This document shows, in pieces, positions 51,220 through 62,628 of a DNA stretch of 64,000 nucleotides (positions within the stretch are counted from its first letter, which is position 1; each line of letters starts with the position of its first letter). The DNA comes from Membranipora membranacea (taxonomy: Eukaryota > Bryozoa > Gymnolaemata > Cheilostomatida > Membraniporidae). The notes under the pieces are model-generated. The model did no database searches. It worked only from the letters and a program-made list of their open reading frames with translations, and was not told the DNA's origin. The stretch lies in NCBI GenBank assembly GCA_914767715.1, contig OU612072.1, forward strand, positions 3,100,001-3,164,000. The letters are read 5' to 3'. Both the position numbers and the translations under genes were made by a program.

Positions 51220-52440
51220 AGGACGCCAGCTGCACGAAGCGAGCGGCTCTGTCTTGCATTGCTTCAAGCTGCTGAATCTGGCTTTGATGGTGTGAGTCCC
51301 ATATGGAGCTGCAGTATTCAAGCTGGGGGCATACAAGCGTCTTATAGCTCAGTTCCTTAAGTGATCTTGGACAGCTGGATATATTCCGCTGTAGGAACGA
51401 CAGTGAATGGTTGGCTTTTCCTGATATTGTCTTTATGTGAGGTCTCCATGATAGGTCTTTGCTGATGATGACACTGAGGTACTTTGCAGAGTCAACAGCT
51501 ATTAGGTCATGTTCTCTGATTGAGTAGGTCTTCAGTACTGGTTTTTCGTGACTCGTAAGATGTTACACTTGTTTGGATGGAATGCCATTCCCCAGTCCTT
51601 CTCCCAGCAAAGCAGAGAGTTGAGATCAGTTTGTAGATTCTCGGTATCATGGTTGGACTGTATCTCTCGATAGACCACAGCGTCATCAGCAAAAAGAAGA
51701 ACATTTGACTTCTCTGTTGTATAGTCTGGCAAATCATTTATGTAGAGGAGAAATAGAAGGGGACCTAGGGCACTGCCTTGTGGTACCCCCAAGGTGACAT
51801 CCGATGTTTGGGATGACTTTCCTTCGACCACTACTTCTTGTGTTCTATTAGATAGAAAGGCTTCAATCCACAGGAGGGTATGTTCATCTATCCCAAAGAA
51901 TTTCAGCTGGTAAAGAAGAAGTGAGTGGGGTACCTTGTCAGAGGCCTTGGAAAAGTCAAGGAGAATGACGTCAGTCTGTCCATTTTCCTCTAGTGAGTAA
52001 TGGAGGTCATTTGTAGTCAGGATCAGTTGGCTTTCGCAAGATCTGTTTTTGCAAAAACCATCCTGAGCATCGTTTAGAGCTTGGTGTTTGTCAAGATGGC
52101 GGTGGATTGCACTTGTTAATATGTGCTCGGCAGTTTTACATAGTATTGATGTGAGAGATACCGGTCGATAATTTTCAACCAGGCATTTCTTTCCCTTCTT
52201 GAAGATGGGTGTCACTTTTGCACGAGTCCAGTCCTGGGGAAGCTCACCTTGCTTAAGAGTTGTTTGAAATAGGGTGACTAGAGTTGGTGACAGTTCTGTA
52301 GCGAGGGTTTTAAGCAGCTTTGCACTGATTTTGTCTGGTCCTTTAGACTTGTGCTTGTCCAGGTTCTGGAGGAACTTGCAGATACCTTCACTAGAGAAAT
52401 CTATCAGAATTGTTCGATTTGATTGAATTGTACTTCTATT
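51220..52440 (-). mobile_element. Non-LTR retrotransposon (LINE) reverse transcriptase fragment, defective
   Basis: A degenerate reverse-transcriptase reading of the jockey/CR1-like kind. It contains KSKGPDKISAKLLKTLATEL (52.3 kb), TPIFKKGKKCLVENYRPVSL, LDFSKASDKVPHSLL, LGVPQGSALGPLLFLLYIND and the active-site block VLLFADDAV. The frame breaks at a stop after VTKNQY near 51532. The reading then resumes in another frame as LIAVDSAKYL, CPQLEYCSSIWDSH and IQQLEAMQDRAARFV, ending near 51220. No endonuclease domain or ORF1 precedes it, so the copy is 5'-truncated. It lies upstream of PSMA6 exon 1, reading in the same direction as that gene. Clade assignment is tentative. Confidence 0.88.
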
Positions 52441-52809
52441 TGTTATAGAATCCCATTATTGAATGTAGTTCACTTCAGCCAGCATTTGCTCACAGTAGTA
52501 GTTTCACATACAGGGTGACATGTAACATGTAGATTGTATCATATTTAATCTGTTAATTCAGAAGAAGAATCAAATTGTCAAACTAACAAAGACATCTTAC
52601 TCATCCTGGTTTTAGGAGTACCACTAAGTGTTATTCCAGTTGTGATTGTGATAGTTGTGATAGGTGGCGCTTGATCGTAAATCTGAATTTAAAATAAACA
52701 CAAAAGCTATGTGTTGTGACCTTGTCACGACGGAATTACCCATGCTGCCCCCACCCACCCAAAGACAGCTTGCACAGGCTAGTACTTGTTCCTAAAGTTT
52801 TATCGTGTT

Positions 52810-52850
52810 GACCTGTGTGAGAGGGGGGGGGGGGGGGGGTGGGGGCACAA
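52810..52850 (+). repeat. Long G tract
   Basis: About 18 consecutive G then tgggggca. Similar homopolymers occur at 34799 (C), 38820 (C) and 63412 (G). Length is likely unreliable in the assembly. Confidence 0.85.
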
Positions 52851-54300
52851 CATACTTGAGACCCTTCTAAACCCTTGGCTTTGGAATTTGGAAATCAATC
52901 AAATCATTTACAAATTTCCCATTGCATGTAAAGCTGGTATTTCTGTTAAGTGCCATGAGCATGAGAATGCTCTTATATGAACAATGGTCGTTATTTTATT
53001 ATTCCCAAACAATTTAAAATTCATGGGATGATTTGAGAGTAGGATATGGTGGTGGAGGGTATCAAAAGAAACACTGAATTTTATTAGCTCATCACTGTCA
53101 ACGCTTTGTCAGTCTGGCCATCATTGGAGACAGAAGTTCAACGAGTGGGGCCTTGTCTGCTGTTGCTTCTTTGAAATAGATCTCTAACAAACTCGCCACG
53201 TCATATCTGCACTCTTTAGCGTAAAAAGGATGCTGTGCCTACAGGGAAAAGCTGAACTAGGTCTCGATATTGGGGACCTAGATTCTGTCACATCAATAAG
53301 AATAAAGAACCTGGCCCTGCAGATAATACATGATGACGAACATTTTTTAAACAGTTTTCTTGAGAAACTCCCCCCGGGCAGATATAGCAGCCCTAAAATC
53401 AGAACTGCCTGGGGTAAAGACTCCTTCCTCAGGCATTTGATTTTAATATTTCAAGAAATTTTTCATCCACTAGAAATCAGACTTTACTTTCCTCATATAT
53501 TTTTATTTCTTTTTGGTATTCCCTACAGTACTCATGTAACAGTATAAACACTCAATCTGGCAGCATACCTAATGTTTGTGACAAAATAAACCAACCAACC
53601 TCTTAAGACCTAATGAATTTGGTGAAACCCAAGTGAATTCCTAAAAGCATGTCAAGACAGAGATTTCTAGCAATAGCGATGAACAACCTCGCCGAAAGCA
53701 AAGTGAATATACATCCCCAAGTCAATGCAATAATACTTCAGATGGTATACTAAGGAATGCTGTTGACGTTTGAAATTGTTGACAATAAAATGCTTCATTG
53801 GCTGACATGCTGAATCTGAATTGGTGCTCCTGTATTCATTGCATCCGTTTATTTTAGACAGATATAGTGCTTGAGTTGCCCTATACCAGGATGAGCAATT
53901 ATCGGGTTGGGGAGTAATAACCAGGAGGGACAAAGCTGATGACAGGTGGTTTGTTACATTTCATACAAGATCCATTATTACACATCGGCTACGGCTTACT
54001 AATATGGCTAATCATGAGTTGTCATTTAGATTGAAACGCAGACTAAACTGCAAGTCAAGGTCACGCCAGGCCAGGAACTGCTTTATGGTGTCTTGGACTC
54101 TTGGCAACATTGGAGATGAACGACGAAACAATTCAGCAAGCTAACCAGTTTATGTTAAATATGCTATAGTAGCGCCTCCCCATATTGGTATCAATTGAAG
54201 GTCTCAGTCTAATTAAGAGCACCATGGCAATATTGGCTCTATTGACACAGCTGCAACCAATACCTTTACTAAAATTCTGGAAATTCTTCTCAACCACTAA

Positions 54301-54363
54301 GTTTGTCCCCTCATTAACACTATTTAACATACTATGTTAAATAGTGATAAAGAGGGGACAAAC
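54301..54363. repeat. Foldback, about 29-bp arms
   Basis: gtttgtcccctcattaacac... at 54301-54329 pairs with 54335-54363 (...aagaggggacaaac) around a 5-base loop with few mismatches. Confidence 0.85.
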
Positions 54364-55413
54364 TGAGTTATATTATAAAGGTATGAAATGCTCAAATTTC
54401 CGATCAAGGTGCCCTGAAGTTGGGTGAAAATCTTGGGAAAATATGATATTTGGCATATGAATTGCCATATTTTATTACCCAAGATAATATCATCAACCCA
54501 AAATACTATAGCTTTAAAGCTGGGCTGTATTGCTTCAATATTAAATTTAGCGATATGGCAAATAATTGCTGAATTTACGGGTCAAGATATAAGCAATATT
54601 CATTATGAAATTCTCAGCTCTCGATGGGAAGCTCAACAAAATCTAATGGTAAGCAAAATCAGTTTTCCATGTTTCTTTGTGCGATAAAGCCAAATGCAAG
54701 GTCCGATGAGCATTTTGGTCGTATAGGGTACTACAGTGTAAGAAACGGTGGAACAAGACTCATGCTTTCAAGCAATGAAAAATTTCCTGTCATACACACA
54801 GGAAAATACATTCGTTAATTTGATCGAATTCTAACTATAGGCAGTCGTTAAATAGGGGAACTAAGAAGTCGTCAAAATATGATCAATTCCGGGTCATAAA
54901 GTGATTAAAAGGATCTAGTATTTGTATCAATGTAACGATAACAAATGGTTTTCAGGCCTAGCAGGCCTATTCATTCAAATAATGCTAATGCTATAATACA
55001 GTAACGAGAGTCTATTTTACACACCCATGCAGAAAACTTCATTCAGTCAAATGAATTTAAGCTTTATATATACCACTTTCCCATCCCCCTATCAATCCTT
55101 GACCCAGTATAGTTACTGGCCATTAGTTCTGGTGAGCAAACTTATTTTCACAATCGTTCAACACTGTCACCTGCCAAACTATTCTATTGCTAACCAGCTT
55201 GAATGACTTGCCAGACCAAGGAGTAATTTTTTCTCAGACTGTCTTGATGGTCTTTGAGTGAGTCTTGTTGTGATAGTAAAAACTAAAAAAAGAGCTACAC
55301 AATCACACTCACTGCTATCCGAAATAAATCTCAACCACCAAGATAAATACTGTCCTAGGGGAGTCAGTTTTAGGCCTACTGTTAAACTGTCACTTGTAAT
55401 CTCTTATCATTCT

Positions 55414-55530
55414 TATCAACCAAAGTGAAAAAGTCAATGCAGAGATGGTCATGTTCGGTACATGACCATCTCCCTGGTGTCATGTCCTGTACATGACATT
55501 CTTTGCATGGACTTTTTCACTTTGGTTGAT
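55414..55530. repeat. Three-armed foldback (outer stem with two inner hairpins)
   Basis: The outer stem of about 30 bp joins 55415-55444 and 55501-55530 (atcaaccaaagtgaaaaagt... and its inverse) with two mismatches. Inside are two hairpins: agatggtcatgt/acatgaccatct at 55443-55471 and tgtcatgt/acatgaca at about 55478-55498. The strand could fold as a three-way junction. Confidence 0.8.
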
Positions 55531-57404
55531 ATAAATGTACTGTCATGTACTGTCACTCAAGCTATTCATTTAACCCCTGTTGTACTACTGTGGAGTACTG
55601 TCTTCGATAGCGTAATACACTAGATCAGCTGCCAATTATTAATACCTGCTCTCAGATCTATATGCTGACCTGTTTAGCTTGCATGATTTGAGGGTGAAAG
55701 TTAAGGTGATCTTAAACCATAGGGGTTAGCTGGTAATCACAGTGTCTCTTGTCGGCCGGGTTAAAACCTTTACATTATGTTTATTTTTGCTACCTCTTAC
55801 TCAACATCGTGGTGTTGATAACTCATCAATAAATAACCGGACTGATTCTGAACCTCACATCTTTTCTATTTTAGATTTTGTAAGTCTGCCAACACTGTCG
55901 GTGCAAGCTTAACCCAGTGACGACTCGTGATCAAATGATCCTGATTATATGGCAATTGTTGAAGGTGTGAGGGGCCTAGTGTCGTCAACATAGGATTTGA
56001 ATTTATCTGGGACATGACGATCGTAACTGGTGACTGAAACAGCCTAGAAAACTGTGAGTAAAATATCTTTCACCCCTAATAAAGGATGTGGGGTTTGGGT
56101 AGAACAGGTTTGATCCAATTTGCTCGCAGTCCGGTCTTTCCCAATATACCGGTGAGCCTCCGGCTCAAAACCTAAATGCAGGGAAATTGGATCAAGCTTG
56201 ATCTAGGTTTTGGGAGATGGAGGGTTAGGAGTTGCAGGGTCTGTGAGTGTAAGCATCCTAGTATGTGGATTCTTATGTATAATCACACCTTTAGGTCAAA
56301 GTTACGAACCTCTGTGACCATCCTGTGAGAAAGAGATATGAGTGCTGACTTTGTTGGTGGGAAAAAAGTTTACTTGCTTACATTTACTTAGTATGAAATG
56401 TGGCCGAAGTTTGTATTATTGTAAATACTAGGTCTATGCATGCCTTCTTGAAACATCTGATGCTGATTTCTCCTATGAAATAGTTTAAGTTGCAAAATTC
56501 TGAAAATTATTTAATGGGGAAGAACCAGCAACAGCGATCGCTGCATTTCAAGTTAAAAATATGGTAACTGGATAAGTGTAGGATAAGCTTCGCCCCTACG
56601 TCATCCTGAAATAGAGACTATGAATGCTTTTCTAACCAATAAAGTCAGCACTAACGTTTGAGGTCAACTTATCCACACATGGTGACCCGGGAGTCTCAAA
56701 ATTGGACATATAGAATATAACGTCAGGCAGCATTATACCTACCACCAAATGCTCATTTCATGACACATTACAGTGATCGAAAATGCTAAAAAAAACCGTC
56801 AGTACAGTTTTTATGCATACTCATTGAGAGCATAGAACATGGACTATGCTGGCTAACAACATATTAAAATTAAGGTTTAATTAATTGCAGCTATTGAAAA
56901 TATCTATTATTTAATATTTTTCAGATGCCCTCATTCAGAGAAAGAAATAGAAAGTGGTAATGGAGAAGGATGCTTGATAGACACCTGGAAGATGCACCTG
57001 GAAAGGTAAGCTGACATAACAACACCAGTCATCCCCATCCAATTTGTGAGGTTAAACTGCCTGATGATTTTGTACACCGTTGACTCACTTTGAAAACTCT
57101 CTCGTCTTTGCCTCGCCATGGCCTGACGAGGATAAATTCGCAACAAAATTTTCCTCCGGCCCCTCCAATCGTCCCTGCCACTGATTTTCATTTGTATCTA
57201 GAGTATATAATCCTAAAGGTGGTTTTGATTATAGACTCATTTGCCATTTTGTCTGGACTCCTGCGGATAAACCCTGGACCGCCACTTGCCATTGTTACAA
57301 TTCATCAACTGATAAACTTTGAAAGTCAGTCATCTCGATATGCATAACGCTAGAGGGGATCTCACATCAAATTTAATCTTATTCACGCATATATGTTAGC
57401 CTGG

Positions 57405-57490
57405 GAAGGCTTTCGGGGTTGATTGGTTGGGGAGCAGGGTTCCCCTTCCTCCACTACCCACCCCCGACAGCCTGCCCAAGCTACATATAT
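57405..57490. repeat. Inverted repeat of the tagcctgggcaggctgtcgg type
   Basis: atatatgttagcctgggaag on the left pairs with cttgggcagg-type sequence ending ctacatatatgt on the right. The loop is purine/pyrimidine-rich. It interrupts the tandem duplication around it, which suggests insertion as a small foldback element. Confidence 0.6.
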
Positions 57491-57572
57491 GTCCTGTTTT
57501 GAGTGTAGATGAATTATCATAGACCTAAAATTTTTTTAATCTCAAAGTTGTCTTGTTTCAATTTAATTATGT

Positions 57573-57580
57573 GTCTAGAG
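57573..57580. repeat. 8-bp target site duplication, left copy
   Basis: gtctagag, identical to 58473-58480 on the other side of the hAT-type element. An unmutated duplication points to a fairly recent insertion. Confidence 0.85.
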
Positions 57581-58472
57581 CAGCTGTGGGCAACCTGCGG
57601 CCTTTTTGCCGGTGCGGCCTAATGAGTAATCTTTTGCGGCCTTATTGCGGCCTTTTGTCTAAAAAAATATTACTCATTCATTTGTTTTCCTGATGTGGAT
57701 GTCAAAGCATGCATAGCAGGCTTTGTCGTAACGCCACTTTTAAACAAAAGAAGAAAAAAGTGGGTGACAGACTAATGCATACCCCTCTGTAAGCACAATC
57801 CTTAGTTTGAGTTTCATAATATTTGCCATTCTGCATCATGCATGTAGTTAGGCTACATACAAGTTAACGTATCAAGAGAATTCCCAAGCCATACTTGAGA
57901 AAACATCATAACAGTACTAGTGTAGACTAAATTTAATAAGAGCTTCAATTTGCAAAAAATAAACCCAAAACAGTGAACACAAAAATATCCTTTCGTAACT
58001 TTTGGATGTAGTCATCTTACAAGTGCTCAAGAATGTTAGACAGGCATATATGAAAAATTTCCCCTTGCCCTTTGCTCAACCACTTGTGACTAAGATTAAT
58101 TGTAAATTTAACTTAATGTCACGAAACTTCAGACGATTAGATAAATATAGTTCCTTCATTCGACAAGCCTAATTGAAATTTTCCCCTTGTCCTTTGCTCA
58201 AACACATAAAAGATTATAATTGTAGCTTAATGTCACAAAACTTCAGAAGATTTGATAAATATTAGTATTTTGTTTGAGCTCATGCGAGTCAATTTTTTTC
58301 GCAACATTCTACAGTTTTTATTGACACATTTATTTTGATTTAGTTTGTACAAAATATACAGAGCCAAAATATACCTCACATTCCAGATTTATGTTTGAAA
58401 TATGTGTTGAGGCCTTTTGAGCTGAGCCTGTGTAAAATGTGGCCTTTTCCAAAATAAGGTTGCCCACCTATG
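57581..58472. mobile_element. Non-autonomous hAT-type DNA transposon, 892 bp
   Basis: The ends are inverted: cagctgtgggcaacc on the left and ggttgcccacctatg on the right, whose complement is cataggtgggcaacc. The 8-bp direct duplication gtctagag flanks both sides (57573-57580 and 58473-58480). An 8-bp target duplication with CA..GGTGGGCAACC ends is the signature of hAT elements. The interior has no transposase frame. It holds two diverged copies of a block of about 100 bases (from about 58045 and 58170, each with ttccccttg and aaacttcag). Confidence 0.9.
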
Positions 58473-58990
58473 GTCTAGAGTATATTATCCTGAGGGTGAT
58501 CTCAATTAGAGACTCATCCACTATTTTTCTGGAGTCCCGCAGATAAAGTGTGGATAAACCTTGGACAGCCACTTACCCTTGTCTCAATTTGGCAACTGAT
58601 GAATTTTGAAAACATTTTATGCGATGTCTTGTAAGAGTATTTCTTTGATTATTTTCAGTGTAGATGAATGATCATAGGCCTAAAAGTTTTCTTATCACAA
58701 AGTTTTCTTGTCTTAACTTAGAGATTGACTGCGACTTATTTAATTTTTTTTTCAGATGCCCCTGCGCAGAGGAAGAAATAGAAATGGTTAGTGTAGTTAT
58801 AGAGATGGACGTGTGACAAACACCTGGAAGATGCACCTGGAAAGGTAAGCTGACTCAACACCACCAGTCATTCCTCATTCGTTTTATAAACTAAAAGCTG
58901 GCTAATGGTTTCATGCACTACTGATTCACTTTAAAAGTCTAAATTTGCCCTCATCTAATTGACTCTGCAACGGATTTAATTTTGTGCCGC

Positions 58991-60120
58991 TATTGCCTGG
59001 ACTCCTGCAATTAAACTATTTAACTAAATTACTTTTTACCTTAAAGCCTTCTTGGCCCCTCTTCACTATGCCCACAATAATTCTGGTCCATACAAAAGGT
59101 AACCCTGTCATTGGTGTGATAGGATATGTATATATAGGCTTGTAATGTTCAAGAGAGGAAGAAAATTAGGGTTATTTGCTCTCTTTACAGGTAATTTCCA
59201 AACCTATCGTTGCCCACAGCCCAAAAATATCAACATAACAGTATGCTGGCATAACTGGATCTCGACCGGGGAGAGAAAAATGGTTATGTCGAGGCAAAAG
59301 GATAGCAATTCGTAGGACTAACTCTTTGATTGCAGATAATTTAGTCTGCCCAGACTATGCACAACAACATTTGGCAAACATTAACAGCGAGCTAGGCCAG
59401 GTTGAGTTCCGATGTCGCCTCTACAGCACAGACTTTTAATAGCTACTACCAAGCCTACGAAACTTATTATCATTATGCAATAAGTAAATTCTTTAACGGT
59501 TTTTTTGTTGGTGAATCTTTTTTGAGATACAGCTTTTTTTTTCACATGAATGTATCATCTAAAAACATAATATTTTGCATTTAATGTTGCTATTCATTGT
59601 GGTTGGGAAAAACAGGCACAAAATACAATTTGCTCTACTAAAAGACATGGCCGCCTTCCAATATTTTTCCTGAAGATAAAATTTCCTTCAATTAGATATA
59701 AGGGGATGCTTTGTTTCTCCCAAAAGGATAACTGTCCATTGACTATTTCTTATTGGTAGTAAACAACATGAAATTGATCACGGGAAACTGCTGAATCTAT
59801 AATGGATTTTAACTCTGAATCCTTCGATCGAAGATGATCAAGTTAAGTTGTCAATCAAAACCTGGATCGTGGACTGCAAATAAATGATAACACCAATCCT
59901 GCTACACAGTGCGATCTCACCAACAATTATGTGCCTTATTTTTGCTGTTCGTAGTGTGCTGTCTAGGTTTATTATTGAGTATATGTCATCAATCTTTTAA
60001 ATCGATCATAGAAAAGTAATTTTGACACCATACGATAAGTAAGCCGTTGTAGCCTACTGGTTGCATTGTATTGCTGAGGAGCTGCGTCATACTGTGCTCC
60101 GTATGTACTGTGGAGACATT
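58991..60120. other. Spacer downstream of the membrane protein gene
   Basis: AT-rich, no coding signal. A minus-strand AATAAA (plus tttatt near 59968) about 150 bases after the stop may be the polyA signal of the membrane protein gene. Confidence 0.45.
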
Positions 60121-61787
60121 TCATTGTCTTGTTTTCTGTTTCTGTTGTGAGACTTCTTTGTCATGTTGTGGGACTTCATTATCTTGTTGTTGTTGTGGGA
60201 CTGCATTGTCTCTTTCTGTTTCTGCTTTCTTTTTCTTTTCTTTTCTTCTGGCTCCTAAGTAATCTCTTAATGATTCGTTACCATCAGAAAACAGTGTATA
60301 CAGATTGTCTCGAAGTATTAAACCAAACATGATGGACAAGTGAAGAATAAGAAATATTTGAAATATAGTTGCTACTTCAAAAACCAAACGATACACCACA
60401 ATTAAGCAAATCATGATTGAAATATAAATTATGAATTGCGTACGCCAGTGATAATTTCTGATCTGATTGATTGCCTCCGAGACTGAAGAATAGAGCATAA
60501 AGTCTTGACCAAGAACAGCTAGACCAAAACAGAATCCAATTATTGTAGCGTGCCTGATAGTTTTACACAAAAACGTAATAAAACCTTGAATAAGGCCTAG
60601 GCAGCTAGAGCTATATGCACCGATTATATACATAACAGTTCCAAAACCAGTTATACAGTAGCTAATAGTTTCATAAAAATACATAGTCCAGCCTTGGATA
60701 AAGCCCAGGCAGCTAGAGCTATATGCACCGATTATATACATAACAGTTCCAAAACCAGTTATACAGTAGCTAATAGTTTCATAAAAATACATAGTCCAGC
60801 CTTGGATAAAGCCCAGGCAGCTGAAGCTATATGCTATAAAACCAGGGCTCAGACAATCCAAAATAACACTTTTAAACATGATGCTTGTAATAATGAAACT
60901 CCCTAGAAAAGGTAAAGCGTCACCCAGAACTTGATATCTGGGATAGCCGAGGGGTTCTAAAATGTACATGGCTACCTCATGATGGATACCGATCGTAGAC
61001 AGAAAAGTAGTGTATGGATAAACTCCTTTCCATTCTTCATCAAGCTGACATTTTATCACAATTGCCGAGAAAGTGACAGCAATGCCGTTTAACAAAAGCC
61101 TTTCTATCTTTTTTTCTTCATCTTGCTTGAACATGATTATTACCATCACAAGTATGATAGCTAAACAGCCACAACCAAGAGCGTAATCCCAGAATGACTT
61201 TGGGACATCCTTGAGGGTGGTTTCAAAGGGAATCCAAGATGAAGACTTCCATATTTGATCCCTAAAAGGAAACCGGTATGATGATAAGTCATTGATAGAC
61301 ACACAACAGCATGTATCTACTTAGTCTGAGTGCTTAGACGGCTTTAATGCGAGTTAGGGGCGGCATTACATTACACTAATAGCCACTAACTCGCATCAGA
61401 GTCGTCGGAGCACTTAGACTAGTATCTACTACAAGTACAATTGAAAACATATATGATGATATGATAAGATAATTATAACTAATCAAAGACTTAGTGAGCT
61501 TAAGAGACACCATGTTTGATCTATATTTCTCCTACTCCAAGTTATTCCTCTGTGCAAGTCTATTTTAAGCTTTCAAGTGACCTCTGCGAGGAGTCAACAT
61601 CACAAGTACTTGGTTTCAAGCATTATGTCATCGCTATCCACACTTGATTTTTGACCAGAAGGACACAAACCAAAACATTCATAAGGTTTGCTATTCTGTG
61701 CGAGAGGGATCATTCCAATTTGGCAATAAACAAAGATAAAACTCTACATCACCTTACTTACATGCTGTTTTTGTAGCTAGGCGCCAT
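60121..61787 (-). CDS. Unrecognised multi-pass membrane protein with exact internal repeat
   Basis: I do not recognise this family. Two exons fit: 61787-61762 (encoding MAPSYKNS, donor GTAAGT, phase 2) and 61261-60121 (acceptor after a pyrimidine run, phase 2), giving 1167 bases, 388 residues plus TGA. The large exon has no ATG of its own near its 5' end, which supports the short first exon. Hydrophobic stretches lie at about residues 35-53 (LAIILVMVIIMF) and 61-80 (IAVTFSAIVI), around LPFLGSFIITSIMF, across the repeats, and in a long C-terminal pair (FIIYISIMICLIVVY, FQIFLILHLSIMFGLIL). The tail is basic then Gln-rich (RRKEKKKKAE) and probably cytosolic. Residues about 157-229 are two identical 36-residue units (SCLGFIQGWTMYFYETISYC onward) with a partial third. 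Antisense reading frames over the Gln-rich tail are shadows. Confidence 0.72.
60601..60816. repeat. Two identical 108-bp tandem units inside the membrane protein gene
   Basis: Bases 60601-60708 and 60709-60816 are identical by eye. The unit is 36 codons, so the reading frame is kept. Partial similarity continues on both sides (CLGLIQGFI before, FSCLGFIQGW after in the protein), so the array grew from an older, diverged repeat. Confidence 0.92.
61320..61424. repeat. Imperfect foldback upstream of the membrane protein's large exon
   Basis: Arms 61320-61356 (cttagtctgagtgcttagac..) and 61387-61424 (..taactcgcatcagagtcgtc) are inverted with several mismatches. Lies in the intron of the membrane protein gene. 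Probably a small MITE. Confidence 0.75.
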
Positions 61788-61927
61788 TTTGCGTATTACA
61801 AACCAGCGAAATTCAATATAAATATCAAATGCAAAATAAGATCACAGTAAAGATATGACCATTTTTCATGTAGCTATAAGTTCAAATGCCGGTATTTAAT
61901 GAATATGTTTATCTTATCACTGATCCT

Positions 61928-62175
61928 GGGGGGGTCTTTCAATTCGAAAGAGTGATCCTTTACTAAAGCAAGTTATCACTATCACATCGCTCAAGATTAT
62001 TACTCACTTGGTCTTTCAATTAGACAAAATCGCTCCCAAATCGCTCACTCAGAATGTATATAGTTCCATCAAGTGACTGAGCGATCTGAAAGCGAGACCC
62101 CTAGCAGGTATCGCTCACTTAGTGAGTGAGCGATAATATTGCGATTTTGGCTGTTTCTAATTGAAAGACCCCCCT
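61928..62175. mobile_element. MITE, family 'GGTCTTTCAATTAGA', copy D, opposite orientation
   Basis: Reverse-oriented relative to copy A: ggggggtctttcaattcg on the left and tctaattgaaagaccccccc on the right. The internal gatcgctcac-type motifs and gcgattttggctgtttc appear in reversed order. It lies just upstream of the membrane protein gene's first exon (61787). Confidence 0.8.
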
Positions 62176-62301
62176 GGTTTTCATTATGTAAAATAAATAT
62201 CATGTCCGCACAAGATAATGTGCGATAGGCGCTGTCATAAACATCAAAGAATACCAAAGAGAGTTGATTCTTGCTAGCTGATATGCTATATAGCCTGATA
62301 A

Positions 62302-62628
62302 CTATGATAAAACATAATGATTCAATAAAGCGATATCATCTTTGTGAGCCACAACCTGCTTGTCTTCCTGAGGCAAGCCAATGGTGAATCCGATAGATTG
62401 GATATCGGCTTGTTCTATTTTCTCTATCTTACTCAATAACCCCTGCTTAGCACTTATAATGTGTGGTGATATTTTTTTCTTTATGTCTTTGTAGGCAGCT
62501 CGTAGCGCGATAGAGGATGGGGATTTCTTCAGCCACTGACAAAAATCACAGGCTATATCAAAGTCACGTGGCCTTATGTGTAACACAGTTCTCTGGATTT
62601 CATAGTGTGACCAGGTTAACGGGAACAT
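62302..62628 (-). CDS. Unrecognised open frame, possible last exon
   Basis: An open frame of up to 108 residues on the minus strand, ending at 62302. Its composition is protein-like: FCQWLKKSPSSIALRAAYKD, then IKKKISPHIISAKQGLLSKI and EKIEQADIQSIGFTIGL. A possible 3' splice site lies inside it (ATGAAATCCAG before AGAACTG), so the true exon may start near 62588. I recognise no family. It could be the last exon of the gene whose first exons lie at 63.2-63.9 kb, but I could not join the phases. It could also be a remnant. Confidence 0.35.
   Translation of the reverse strand: MFPLTWSHYEIQRTVLHIRPRDFDIACDFCQWLKKSPSSIALRAAYKDIKKKISPHIISAKQGLLSKIEKIEQADIQSIGFTIGLPQEDKQVVAHKDDIALLNHYVLS

Larger units (their letters stand above)
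52441..56924. other. Gene-poor spacer upstream of PSMA6
   Basis: No supported gene. Holds the short dispersed repeat near 52743-52782, a G tract, two foldbacks and assorted short frames. An open frame at 53230-53547 with a tacag at its start is the only exon-like piece and matches nothing I know. Confidence 0.5.
56925..58990 (+). repeat. Diverged tandem duplication split by the hAT element, with exon-like blocks
   Basis: Sequence from about 56900 to 57550 is matched in order by 58480-58990. Landmarks are the exon-like blocks at 56925-57005 and 58756-58844 (both between ttcag and gtaag, both ending cacctggaagatgcacctgg then aaag), tctagagtatat at 57198 and 58473, and tgtagatgaat at 57505 and 58660. 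The hAT element lies between the units and a small inverted repeat (57405-57490) is inserted in the first. Without these the period is roughly 0.8-0.9 kb. The first block has an open frame reading CPHSEKEIESGNGEGC; the second contains a stop. No parent gene was identified. Confidence 0.65.

Noticed and set aside
53230..53547. 105-residue frame starting near a tacag
   Set aside because: Possible exon or transposon remnant, but no matching donor, neighbour exon or recognised family.
60071..60332. Cys/Leu-rich frames on the plus strand
   Set aside because: Antisense shadows of the Gln-rich tail of the membrane protein.
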